Source of the DNA: Tipula vernalis
Taxonomy: Eukaryota; Arthropoda; Insecta; Diptera; Tipulidae
Direction: 5' to 3'
Assembly (NCBI GenBank): GCA_958295665.1
Contig: OY282560.1
Location: forward strand, 88,450,311-88,514,310
DNA: 64,000 bases
The notes below the pieces were generated by a model, which ran no database searches, was not told the origin of the DNA, and worked only from the letters and a program-made list of their open reading frames with translations. Of the stretch, positions 1 through 10,885 are shown in pieces (position 1 is the stretch's first letter; each line of letters starts with the position of its first letter). The translations under genes were made by a program, and so were the position numbers.

Positions 1-133
1 AAATCCCAATTTGCTCCGATAGATTCGTCGATACCATACTAACCCAACGAATTAAGCCAATAACAAGACAACTTGAAACTATTATAGTAGAGCTCTTAGT
101 AAAAACGATACGAACGATATAATTACTTTTGCC
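1..133. other. left-edge flank, no assigned gene
   Basis: Flank of the hAT element. On the minus strand one frame is open for about 49 codons from a stop near position 152 to the window edge. It encodes a hydrophobic stretch (TIIVSSCLVIGLIRWVSMV). I do not recognise it. It could be the edge of an exon or chance. Confidence 0.3.
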
Positions 134-369
134 TGTCGTGTTGCCAGGTTATTTTTTCTAAAATCTTGCCAATCCAAAAAAAAAATCTTTTTTTATGGCT
201 ACAAATCTTTTTTATTCAATATAATTAATTTGAAACTATAACATCAGTATTAGGAGTTCACAGTGGTTTATTATCACATTTTGTTAATTCAGAAACAGAC
301 TTAAAATTATAAAAATAAATAAATACAAAAATTCGTATAGCTAAATATCTACATTACATCACATTATGC

Positions 370-2481
370 TTACAATGTACCCGAATACATTTGATTATTA
401 AAGCGTTGGTACATTTTTTTGGTTGGCTCGAAATTGGTGCAGTCATTATCATTTTTTTTCATAAATTGTTTAGTTAATAAAATTCCGCTTAGAGTGGAAG
501 CATCTAGCCGATTTCGAATTTTTGTCTTGTTTAATAATTTAAATGTGTGAGAAAATGCGCTCCACGCTAGCTGTTGCGACAGGGACGGTTAAAATGGCCA
601 TAATTGTTTTTTTTAAATACGGAAAGCAAAAATTACTATCGCAACGTTTTAAATTAAAAATGTTGCGCCAAAAAATGTCGATATCCATTTTTTCGTCGAC
701 TCCTATCTCCTTGAAATTTAGAAATTTAATTTCTCTCCACTCATCGTCTACTTTTTGGTAATCATTTCGATTAATGATATTTGGGAAGAATACAATTAAT
801 TCTACACAAGAATTTGGAATTTTCTCATTGATGACATTGGTTGGCGCCAGTATTTGAAATGCCTTCATTAGCTTGTTGCCAAAATCGAATTTTTTAAGTA
901 ACTGATTACATAACTGGATGTAAAATTTCTGGCAATATGTTCTTAATTCCAACTCATCTTCTAAGGACAACGAATGCGAAGTGGCAAGTGCTGCGGCCAC
1001 GTCAGCCTCTAAATAAATGTCTTCTAAGCGCTTTAGAATTTTCGTGTTATTCAAATCTATAGTACATAAATATTGTTCGGCTACGAATTCTTCCTTTATG
1101 AAATAATCAAAGATTTTTGAATATAATCGAGTTATTTCCTGATATAGAAGATGTATTTGAGGGGACTCGCTTTGAAATAGCCTATTGAGTCTGTTAATAT
1201 CACCCAAAATGAATTTTAAAAATTTCAAATAAATTTCAAATTGAGGATTTTGAATGCATTCGTTTATCCTTCGAACTGGCTCGAATTTATCAACATCCTC
1301 GTCAATAAAGAAGAGACGAAGCACTTCAAATCTGCTTAAAATTTGATTGACGGTAGCTTCAAGCGATAGCCAACGGGTTTGCGAGGGATGCAATAACTTT
1401 ATAGGCCTATAATCTAATCTAAATTTGTAATTCTGAGTACAGTTCAATACGCTTAGGACTGTTTTGAATGAAATTGTACATTTCTCTAGCGCAAGTTTCA
1501 ATAAATCTCGGCAAATACTTACACGCGTGGTTAGCGCATAATGCGAATGAGTGACAAGAGCATTTAAATATTACAAGATCTGGGCAATCATTTTTTAACA
1601 TTCGCCCCATCTGCACCGAAACCAACCAAATATTTTTTATAATTTATATTTTGTTCGTTGAAAAATCCTATAAGTTTGGAATAAATCGATTGCGCATCAC
1701 ATACCTCTACTTTAAGCAAAGCCAGAAAAAGATCCTGAATTTTATCATTCAGTAACGTTCGAACAACCAAGCTCAACAATTTCGCTGTTGAAATGTCGGT
1801 TGACTCGTCAATACATAAAGAAAAATAATTTGTGTTTAAAAATTCACAAAGAGCTTCCAGATGGGATGCCCCTATTACATTTTTTAATATTGCTGTAGTT
1901 TTCGTCCTGGCGCACGACACGTTTTTTAAAATTTGTGAATCTGGTAGAGCATATTTCAACATTTGGACTAAATGATCCATTGTTGTAATTGGAATATTGT
2001 GCTCTGCACAAAAAGCACTCAGTTGTAGTTCTACCTTAGCTACATTTTGGTTTGCACTGGAAATTCCCGCAAATAGTTGGCTACTTTTCTGGTGCATTGT
2101 TATATCATTCGAATTGGTGATATGCTTTGATGTCTGGGCATGTTGCTTAAGATCTTTAATCCCACCAGCACTTTTCAACTCGCACGAACATATTCGACAG
2201 TATGGCTTATTGTTTATGTTTTTCAGCCAGGGTTTTAGAACTGGATCATCTTCCAACTGTTTAAATATTTGTTTTTTTTTAATTTTTTTAGGCGGCTATA
2301 ATGAAATATAATTTTGTTGTAGGATGAGATTTTATAAATATGGTCACAAAAATATGAAAAACATTCTTACCGACTGTTGTTCAACAAAATCAGGAATAGG
2401 ATATAACCTCTGCTCACCGTTTTCCTCGTTTTCTTTTTGTAAAATTTGTGTTGAAGTTTGACTATAAGAATTTATATCCAT
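370..2481 (-). pseudogene. hAT transposase, intron-containing, three frameshifts
   Basis: A cut-and-paste transposase of the hAT superfamily, resembling the zinc-finger/DUF4371 type. Exon 1 (2481-2371) starts at an ATG and encodes 37 residues ending at a GTAAGA donor. Exon 2 resumes in phase at 2295 after a TTATAG acceptor. It carries a C2H2-type BED/TTF finger (CRIC...LKQHAQTSKH), the motif IDESTD and the motif GFGADGAN, which fit the first two acidic catalytic positions. The segment with KCSCHSFALC lies in a second frame (shift near 1595-1605). The TRWLSLEA block and the C-terminal dimerisation motif (ATASVERIF) lie in a third (shift near 1437). The tail up to a TAA at 370-372 needs another shift near 540. 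It cannot encode a working enzyme as it stands. Confidence 0.85.
2296..2370 (-). other. 75-bp intron in the hAT transposase
   Basis: On the minus strand the sequence begins GTAAGA and ends TTATAG. Removing it joins an acidic/polar N-terminal exon to a lysine-rich segment and the zinc finger without changing frame (phase 0 on both sides). The length is near the minimum usual for insect introns. Confidence 0.65.
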
Positions 2482-2926
2482 TCAATTCTAAAACACATTG
2501 CCCGAATAATAATTTTAACTTACCAACTTTCTTAAAGTATTTTTCCATTCCGATAAAATGAAATTGCGGTTTACGAGCAATGCGATGTACGAATCGGTTG
2601 AAATTTACAATAAAACATTTTGACATTTCTCCCTGAAAACCGTTTTTTGATAACTATCGTATTCTCCGTATTCTGTATACAACAATATTTGAATTTCGAA
2701 CAACTGATTACTCTGTAAACAACAGTATTTGGATTTCGAATAAGTTTGTTGAATAAAATAGTAAAATATAGTCATGGTTTGTTGCTTGGGAAAGTTATAA
2801 TACTAAATGAAAAATCGAGGTCGCCATTTTTGAATATCTTTTTTTTTTTAGGAAAATCTTTTTATCTTGTTTGACGGTCAAAAATCTTACGAAAAAAGAT
2901 AAATCTTGCAATCTGGCAACCCGCTG

Positions 2927-5900
2927 TGTCTGAAAGATTGAATAAGGAATTTCCGTTATCACAAATATTAAGAGCTCTTGCGGAGAATTTCAAATACACA
3001 TTTAAAAAAATTTTAATTTTGTATTGAGCCGCATTTTGGTAATTATGTTTCTGAATTTATTTTTTCTGAATTTTTTTGTTTCCGCGTTTTTTCATCATTT
3101 CGACATTCGGCCTTTCGGTCCTATTCCGTTCGAATCGAATTCAGAAACAGCTCCCAAGTATGTGGGTTACTGAAATTTCTCATACCGTTAGAACCGAATT
3201 TGTGCTAATTAGTGCTCATTGGAAAAAATTAGTGCTACATAGTCCAGAAGTCGATAAAATAGAAAAATAATTTTCATATTCCGCCTGAAAGACGGTAAAA
3301 AAATTCAATAACATAACCTGATTTTCAGCGGAAAGCAGAAAAAATTAACCAATTAACTTAATATTTTTAGTGGGTAAATACAATGAAGAAATTTGTGTTG
3401 ATCACAAAAATATAAATTTTGACAATTTTCATTCATTAAATTGTGGAAAATGAAAATCAATCAGCACCCCTAAATAATACTATACGGAACCATCCAAGAC
3501 ACATCTTGCGTTCAATAATTTCCAAATTAAACAACAAAAGTAATTTATTTAAACTACATATTTTCGAATGTTATGTCTGATTATACGTTCGGGTTCCGTT
3601 GTGATACTGTAAAAAAAAATGGAAAAGCGAAACCTATCCCCTTATCTTTTCCATTAGTGAACACATTGAAGAAATTTGTGCTTAACACGAAAATAAAAAT
3701 TTCGAATATTTTCATTGTGAATCATCCAAGATACCTTGGTTGTTCAATAAATTACGATTTTTCTTATACCGTTTGAACCGAATTTGAGCTATTTGGAAAG
3801 TTTGCTGACATTTTTTTAGCAATACATATATATATCACTAATTTCGCATCTGCGTTCGCAGTGTAGTTTTAAAGTCCTATGCAGAAGCCAAAGCTTTTTA
3901 TACCACCACACATTGAAACGTTCTATAATAGCGTTTAGAATTTACATGAAAAATGTTTCAGCCCAAGAATTCGGCATATCCACAAAGATTCACAAATGCG
4001 TTTATACAGCCGACATATTCCATAATCTTATATGATGGTGTGGTATTGGAACCTGGACATGTATTTCAGTCCAAAAAATGTGCTATGTGCGATGTGCGTT
4101 TCGTATACGTACACGGTGTATAATATACTTTTTGCGATTGTATTGTGTCAAATATTTTACTTGTGTTAGTGCATTTTTGTCATCGCAAGTATCAAAAATA
4201 ATTGAATCGGGCGAAATCGGTTCAAATTTTTTGCTGCTTACATTTCGAAATTTCACAAGTCGCACATGCTTTTTTTACGGTGCGTTATGATTATTGTTTT
4301 TTTATTAGTAAATTATCGAAAATCCTTCACAATGGTAAGTGTTTGGTGTTTATTGAATTTAATATAAATTTTTAAATGAAATTTCTTTATTTATTACAGC
4401 TTAACGTAATATTCTACGGGTTATTGGTTGTAGGACTATTCTGTTGCAGCCCCAATTGTAGTCTTTACTTCTGGATACTGCTTGTTATATCACATACCAT
4501 TTGCGGTAGGTTGCGGCGTGTTGGATGATCAATTGTGCGGTACAGAAAAATTCGCAATTCTTACAGCTCGATTATACCAGAAATCTACATAGTTATTGCT
4601 AGAGCGACACCCGCATTTGACTTCACATTTTCTTTCTCAATGGTTTATCCTTCGGGGGTTTTATAGTTCTCGCCAGACTTTCTAAACTGGATGGGTCGTT
4701 AGTCTATCACCCATGCCTTAGTCCAAATTCATTCAGTTTGCTAGCTAAGGATGCAGTACGCTTATATCTATTAGATTTGAATCACTGGCTTGCGCCATGT
4801 GCCCATTGCGACATTGAGTGCGGGACCTCTGTTAGTTCCAGCCAATCGTACTGTTGTAAATTTTTGAAAATTTAAAAAAGTAATAACTGCAACTAGACTT
4901 GCGTTAACCAAATATACCTTCACGCAATCCGAACTCAAACGTAGCGTTATCTGCTCTAATGTCTAAATTACAAATAATCAAAATTGATAAATAAATATTC
5001 GGTACTCTTCTTTTCGAAATAAGAAAGAAAGGGTATTTGCAACTATTTAGGAATAATAAATAATTCACGCTGATCCACCGGATACCTGTGTGTTGATCGC
5101 ACAGATTACCTGTTATTGTTATTAGTTAAAGTAATTTTTATTCATCAAAAGCCACAAAGCTGGCGTTTCGCTTCGGGACTCGAGAGATTGGCTCACGGCA
5201 ATCACATTTTTTACCCTGTTTTTTGCAAATATCTATTTTTATAGCAAAAAATGCAAATTATGCTCAAAATAAACACCGAAAATTTTCTTTTTACTTTTAC
5301 CAATTGACATTAAAAATTAAAAAAAAAACAACAAAAATGTATTGTAAAATTATTACTAGAATAGTTCTATACCTAGAAAAACTTGCTTTGTGAAACTATT
5401 GACGATTGGAAATAGAGAGAAAGCACTACCTATCGGAATAAAATAAAGCTGTAATATACCATACAAAAATTAGCACCAGCGCTCGCAGAACGACTGAAAT
5501 ATGGTATAGTGGACATTTTTTGAAGTTGTAATGCCGGCAAATATTTTGTCTAATATCACGGTTCCAATCGTCAATTCATTCCGGAATGAAAATATGCGGC
5601 ACTGTTGTAAAATTCCCAAAATAAGACATCTATTTCGTATTGCTTTTCTTTGCATATGATAAATGTTTTTGCTCGCATACACATATATTTTACGAATACT
5701 ATTACTTTCCGGTTCGCACTCGCACATCGCACATATTTGGACTGAAATTCGCATACTGGTATCTTCCGATCCAAATGTAGCCGTTTTAACCACTTTGCCT
5801 GGATTGGCACAAATTGAACCGCAACGTTTATTGGTTTGTAAAACATTTTATGTCAGAAATAGTTAAAATCAATAATTTGCTTGTTACTACAACTACAACT

Positions 5901-6083
5901 CATGTTATAGTAACAGTTTTCGTATTTATGTTTCCGTTTTTAAAATCTCACTATAAGATTGTAATAACGTTTATATAGTGATCAAAATCCATCAACATAA
6001 ACATTGCTACAAAGTATCGAAATTACCAAGATAAATTCCAAATTCATCTCGTATTTTTGTTGCTATAATAATAGCACTACACT
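2927..6083. other. AT-rich non-coding stretch with old duplications
   Basis: No recognisable protein gene. The stretch holds a diverged tandem duplication (3371-3755), an inverted repeat pairing 4063-4098 with 5721-5748, a smaller inverted pair (ATACCACCACA near 3900 against TGGTGTGGTAT near 4036), a 9-bp palindromic pair TATACCATA/TATGGTATA near 5456 and 5502, and a candidate spliced micro-ORF at 4332-4528 described in the findings. Short open frames here have no family features that I can see. Confidence 0.5.
3371..3755. repeat. diverged tandem duplication, about 290-bp offset
   Basis: The segment around 3384-3526 (TGAAGAAATTTGTG..., CCATCCAAGA, GTTCAATAA) is repeated in diverged form at about 3666-3755 in the same order. 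Flanking copies of CATACCGTT/TATACCGTTTGAACCGAATTTG lie at about 3181 and 3767. It is probably an old duplication or a transposon relic. No coding content is recognised. Confidence 0.5.
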
Positions 6084-6702
6084 CTAAGTGTACGTTTCCA
6101 CGAAAAACTTCATTGTAATTTTTTCAACGAAACTCACATGGATAGTACACATTCCCAAAAAAATTGTGTCTCGACAGACAATTTGTAACTCACACATATA
6201 AAAAAAAATATTGGAAAATACAACCGATTTTTGGAAAAAACAACCGATTTGTACTAATGGCTACAACTTTTTCCATTGTATTTTTTACATTGGTACTAAA
6301 ATAGAAGGGAAATTTTTTGGACACCTCTGCATTAAACGTCATATTATGTATTTGTTTTGATTGTTTGTTATTTTAATTAAGTGGATTGTATTTTAATAGT
6401 TTTCTTCTTGATTGTTTTTTAATTATTAATTTATTGGAATAAAATGTTTGAAAAGGAAAGTGGTGATGATGAAGAAATGGAGATGACGATGGTGGAAGAT
6501 TATTTGGTGGACGAGGAATACTCGTATCACTAATTTCATAATTACTATTAAATTACTATTAACTTTATTACTATTACTAATTACGTATTACTAATTTCAT
6601 AAAACGTCAAAATGATACTAATATACACTAACATAATCATAGAACAAAAATTTCCCTGTTGTAAAATTTACAATGAAATTTGCGGTGGAAACTAGGACTT
6701 AG
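6084..6702. mobile_element. small inverted-repeat DNA transposon (Harbinger-like?)
   Basis: The left end 6084 on (CTAAGTGTACGTTTCCAC, then TTCATTGTAA) matches the reverse complement of the right end to 6702 (CTAAGTCCTAGTTTCCACC, then TTCATTGTAA), giving terminal inverted repeats of about 40 bp with a few mismatches. The 3-bp ACT occurs immediately outside both ends (6081-6083 and 6703-6705), as expected for a target duplication. The 619-bp size and lack of a transposase domain make it a non-autonomous element. A 3-bp duplication fits PIF/Harbinger, but that group prefers TWA targets, so the superfamily is not certain. Confidence 0.7.
6444..6533 (+). CDS. 29-aa acidic ORF inside the small transposon
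   Basis: ATG at 6444 to TAA at 6531 encodes MFEKESGDDEEMEMTMVEDY and nine more residues, mostly acidic. It may be the remnant of the first coding segment of a deleted transposase of the parent autonomous element, since Harbinger-type proteins often begin with a short acidic segment. It is too short to prove, and it could equally be chance within an AT-rich element. Confidence 0.25.
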   Translation: MFEKESGDDEEMEMTMVEDYLVDEEYSYH

Positions 6703-6705
6703 ACT

Positions 6706-7194
6706 GTGACCGAAATCTGTAATAAATATTTTTTAGTACTAATTTTTGACATTTATTTGAAAAATATTCCTCTATATTCACAAATTTTTATTACGCTGCC
6801 CGAATTGTGTAATAATTTTTTGAAATATTTCCCATCTGTCATGTTGTTGTTCGATTTTAATGGAAAGCAATCCTTTTATATGCATCGAATTGGCTCTCGT
6901 TTTATATATGTATTGTAGCGCAGGGCTGAATTTGTTAAGGCATAGTACAATAGCATGATGGTGCAATAATTCTCCCCAAAATTTTGGAAAATAAATTACG
7001 ATATAGTTGTTTTTATATAGGAAATGGGAAGGTCACGGGTGGTCTCAAATAAGAATTGTAACGCAAAATTAAAAATAATGGAGGCGCAGCTCTATATGGA
7101 TTCAAATAAATCGTTAATGATGTTACATCCACATACAGTTCAACATTTTAAAACAATCGATCAATTAATTCTATAATTGCTTATCTCTGCTTAT
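6706..7194. other. non-coding stretch before the Gypsy element
   Basis: No recognisable gene. At 7021-7176 a 51-codon open stretch follows a T-rich tract and a TATATAG acceptor-like site, with an ATG at 7024 (MGRSRVVSNKNCNAKLKIME...). It has no motif that I know and is listed only as a possible exon. Confidence 0.35.
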
Positions 7195-7304
7195 TGTGGT
7201 GTCACGACATCTACCCTAAAACCATGTAACGCATATTGTAAACGTAACAACTACAATAAAGTGCTTGACAGCAGTCAATACCAACTCGCGTGTCTGATCT
7301 TACA
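7195..7304 (+). repeat. 5' LTR, 110 bp
   Basis: Starts TGTGGTGTCACGAC and ends CTTACA, so it has the TG...CA ends of an LTR, and it contains an AATAAA at about 7255. It sits directly before a TGG-starting site typical of a primer-binding site. I infer it from these signs alone, because no second copy is present in the window to confirm it. Confidence 0.6.
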
Positions 7305-7319
7305 TGGTGTCAGAAGCGA
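7305..7319 (+). promoter_or_regulatory. putative tRNA primer-binding site
   Basis: TGGTGTCAGAAGCGA follows the LTR with no gap. TGG complements the CCA end of a tRNA, where minus-strand DNA synthesis would start. I cannot name the tRNA with confidence. Confidence 0.5.
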
Positions 7320-7339
7320 TCTAAAAAAAAAAAAAAAAT

Positions 7340-8060
7340 CAAGATAACCAAGAAAATAATAACGCGTCTCTAATAAAGCCACCAAAAGCGCTAACAGTAA
7401 ATGAACATGCGGCAGAAAATTGGGAAGAATATCGCTTCAACAATATAAATGGTTTGAAATTGAAACTAACCTCACAAACAAAAGTGGAGAAGTACAAGCA
7501 GCAACATTTATGTCAATTATCGGATTAGACGCAATAAGAATTTTCAACACATTTAAACTTGATGATAACCAAAAGGTAGACGTTAAAACAATAAAAAACA
7601 AATTCGAAGAGTATTTCACTCCGAAACGAAATGAAACATATGAACGATATATGTTTAATAAACTTCATCAAGAAACGGGACAGTCATTGGAAGATTTTTT
7701 AACAAAAGTAAAAACGCAAGCATCAAAATGCAACTATGAAACACTCATGGATAGTTTAATCAAAGACTAAATACTAGTAGGAATTGTATCAGACAACATT
7801 AGAGAGAAATTATTGACAGAAACCGGGTTAACGTTAGATAAGGCAGTCGAAATCTGTAAAATATCAGAACAGACAGTGAAACAATTGCAGTCATGAAGTG
7901 ACAATCAGACAAACAAAGCATCAACGCTATTGAAATTAAAAATAAGAAAGTATTTTATTGTAAGAGATGTGGATCAACACATTTACGTAAAAACTGCCCA
8001 GCTTACGGCAAAATATGCAATAAGTGTAAAATAAAATGACATTTCGAAAGTGTGCTTAAA
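7340..8060 (+). pseudogene. Gypsy gag/nucleocapsid, broken
   Basis: Capsid-like retrotransposon gag. The N-terminal block with ENWEEYRF (frame 1) passes by a frameshift near 7435 into QYKWFEIETNL..., followed by the EEYFTPKRNETYERYMFNKL and GQSLEDFLTKVKTQASKCNY blocks typical of insect Gypsy gag. A TAA at 7768-7770 sits where a sense codon is expected before ILVGIVSDNIREKLL, and a TGA at 7894-7896 ends this frame. In the next frame a nucleocapsid zinc knuckle CKRCGSTHLRKNC (C-x2-C-x3-H-x4-C) is followed by a second, broken one (CNKC ... HFESVC with a TGA inside). It would package element RNA in virus-like particles if intact. It is not functional. Confidence 0.8.
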
Positions 8061-8259
8061 ATAAAAATACAAGAAGAGGAAAATAGAGATAAAAACAAAA
8101 AATCTCAGAAAAAAGTTCGTAACCTAGAAAACGATGACAGGGACGGCGGAGAGTACTCCGAAGAAAGTAATAGTGAACAATTGAATATCGAAACAATAAA
8201 AGTAGATATAATTAAATACAACAGCAGTTGGGTAGAAAAAGTGATGTTTGACAACAAAA

Positions 8260-10390
8260 AAATCGAGTTTTAACTTGATTCGGGCGCACAGTGCAACGTG
8301 TTACCTCTAAAATCGCATCGAAGTTAAACGCGAAAATTGATAAATCAAAAACAAAAAATTTATTATCATATAGTGGAGACCAGATTAATGTAATTGGAGA
8401 AAGTGACATCGAATGCAGAATACAAAATAAACTAACAAAAATAAAGTTTAAAATAATCGATCAAGATTCATCACCAATAATACTAGGATTAAAAACTTGC
8501 GATAAATACAAGTTATTAATTCGTCCCGATTCAAAAACAATAGATTGGATTGACGACGAAATATTTAATGGATTAGGCTGTTTGAAACATTTTCAATATG
8601 ATATCGATTTAATAGATAATCCGAAATTGGAAATAACACCAGTAAGAAAAATTCCATTTGTGTTAAAAAGCGAAGTTAAAAGAGAACTCGATAAAATGGT
8701 GGATATTGGTGTAATTGAAAAAATGAAGGAAGCAACACCAGTAGTATCACCAATGGTAGTTGTGAAGCAAAAAGGCAAATTAAGGATTTGCATCGATCCA
8801 AATAATCTGAACAAAAATATATTACGCAGACATTTTCCACTTCGCACAATAGAAGAAATTTCAACAAGAATCAAGAATTCCAAGAAGTTTACAAAATTAG
8901 ATTGTATGAAAGGATTCTGGTAGGTTAAAGTAACGGATAGTACGAAAAAATATCTCACTTTTGCTACTCCGTGGGGAAGGTATTGTTGTACTAGGCTACC
9001 ATTCGGATTATGCTCAGCTCCAGTAATATTCCAAGAAGTAATGTGAAGTCTATTAGGCGGATTAGATAATGTGGAAGTATCGATGGATGACATCTTAATA
9101 CACGACGCGGATGAAGCAAATTTAAAAGAGACAACAAAACAAGTATTAAAAATTCTCAGCGACTCCGGCCTAAAGCTCAAAAGAAGCAAGTGTATATTTA
9201 ATAAAAGCACAATGAAATTTCTAGGGATATTGACAGAAAAAGGAATCAAACCAGACGAGGAAAAAATCGAAGCAATAGACAAGTTGAATGCACCTACAAA
9301 TAAAAAACAGCTACAAAGGCTACCAGGAATGGTCACTTATTTAGGCAAATTTATCCCTAATCTATCTAAAATAACAGAACCCTTGAGAAGATTGTTACAC
9401 AAGGATATACAGTTTGGCTGGGAAATTGACCAAGAAAAGGCATTCAAAGAACTTAAGGGTAAATTAACAACAACACCAGTACTAAAATATTATGACGTCA
9501 ATAAAGAAGTTCTATTATCAGTGGACGCCAGCTCGAAAGCATTCGGAGCAGTATTGATGCAAGACGGACATCCAATTGCATACGCAACAAAAGCGATGAC
9601 AAAAGCACAGGAAAACTATCCCCAAATCGAAAAGGAAGCAGCTGCAATACGATTCAATTTGAGACAAGAAATACAAAGGGACGAAGGATTACAAAAAATC
9701 ATATATAGTATTATCTATTTAATGGTTGGCCTGAAGATAACAAAAAAATTCCGGAAACATAAAACATTACTCTAATTTCAAGGATGAAATCTCATACTAT
9801 GATGGAATTCTGTTCAAAGGAAGCAAAATAATAATACCCAATTCATTAATCAACTATATACTAAAAGTAAACCATCAAGGTCACCTTGGTATACAAAGTT
9901 AAATAAGAAGAGCTCGTCAGTCGGTATACTGGAAAAACTTGGCCCAGGATATTATAAATCAAATTGAAAATGCCAAGTTTGTCAATCAATACAGCGAAAT
10001 CATCCGAAAGAACCAACCATACTAAAGGAGATTCCAAAATATCCATTCCAAATAGTTGGATCGGACTTATTCAAATTCAATGCAGATACGTACTTGTTAA
10101 TAGCAGACAGCTATTCTGGATGGTACGATTTTGTCAAAATAGAACATCAGACGTCAGAAGAAATCATAAAACATCTGAAAAAATGGTTCAGTTTATTTGG
10201 ACTACCGGAAATTCTCGAAACAGATAACGGGCCACAATATAGTTCAATGGAATTCAGAACGTTCTCGAAGTCGTGGAGTTTCACTCACCAGACATCAAGT
10301 TCACATTTTCCACGATCGAACGGACTATCAGAACGTTTTGTACAAACAGCAAAGATGCTTCTCAAAAAATGCAATGCTTTTGATTATTGA
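8260..10390 (+). pseudogene. Gypsy pol: protease, RT, RNase H, integrase, broken
   Basis: Aspartic protease begins at LDSGAQCNVLP (8274 on), just after a TAA at 8271, and is frameshifted before residue block SKIASKLNAKI. The RT follows with VVVKQKGKLRICIDPNNLN and FTKLDCMKGFW, a TAG at 8921-8923, LPFGLCSAPVIFQEVM, a TGA at 9044-9046, then SMDD where YMDD/YVDD is expected, so a tyrosine of the active site is replaced. RNase H starts at LSVDASSKAFGAVL and is lost after EKEAAAIRF by a deletion. The integrase has H..H (VNHQGHLG), CQVCQ in another frame, and the DDE core VGSDLF, ETDNGPQY, NGLSERF. It ends at a TGA at 10388-10390 without the usual C-terminal part. Confidence 0.85.
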
Positions 10391-10885
10391 CGGGACATCT
10401 ATTGTGTAATAGTTGTATTTCGTACTAAATAGTACCACCAAATAGATTTCGATGGTAGTTCATGTTAGATGAACACCTCAAATAAGAGTGAACAAATAAT
10501 TAGAAATGCTTCATTTATTCTTTAAATTTTTTTTGATTTTCTTTGTTTAAAATGAACAATTAGTATTTATTGAAAAGGATACATTGTAGTTCATGGAACT
10601 TTGATACAATGATGAGGTGATACGTTGATTGTTAATCACAGGTAAGAATGCTGATTCAAAAATTGAGAGCTACAGTTTTGGGACTTTCACAGAATTTGGT
10701 CGCAAATACTTTAAAGTCTCATATTAACAATGGTCAATATGCACCCATTTAAAATATTTGTTGATGGTAGAAAGAGTTATATCTTGAAATTAGTATGCAT
10801 TACGTTTCGTAAGAATTCGATTGGAAAATTCGATTAAAAAAAAAATAGAAAAACACATTGTTCAGCGACGAAACAAATAAAATTT
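10391..10885. other. AT-rich stretch, possibly the rest of a Tc1 relic
   Basis: No gene recognised. The stretch leads directly into a Tc1 transposase C-terminal fragment and may be its more decayed N-terminal part, but I could not match any conserved block. Confidence 0.3.

Larger units (their letters stand above)
134..2926 (-). mobile_element. decayed hAT DNA transposon
   Basis: The element is defined by a hAT transposase pseudogene on the minus strand and by matching terminal inverted sequences outside it. The left end 134-149 (TGTCGTGTTGCCAGGT) and the reverse complement of 2911-2926 (CAGCGGGTTGCCAGAT) agree at 11 of 16 positions and share GTTGCCAG. Subterminal T-rich 'aaaatctttttt' motifs also occur on both sides. 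The right end keeps the CAG start usual for hAT. I could not find a clean 8-bp target duplication, so the exact ends are uncertain, especially the left. No other element interrupts it. Confidence 0.7.
7195..10390 (+). mobile_element. Ty3/Gypsy LTR retrotransposon, 3' truncated
   Basis: The order LTR, primer-binding-like site, gag, protease, reverse transcriptase, RNase H, integrase is that of Ty3/Gypsy, here of the short-LTR K02A2.6-like type judged from the protein motifs. There is no matching 3' LTR after the integrase end at 10390, and no envelope-like frame. Internal stops, frameshifts and a deletion at about 9650 show an old, inactive copy. Coding strands are purine and A rich (many AAA/GAA codons), as in many insect Gypsy elements. 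Confidence 0.85.

Noticed and set aside
8593..9336. 247-codon minus-strand open frame
   Set aside because: It lies exactly opposite the Gypsy reverse transcriptase and shows no motif, so it is a shadow frame.
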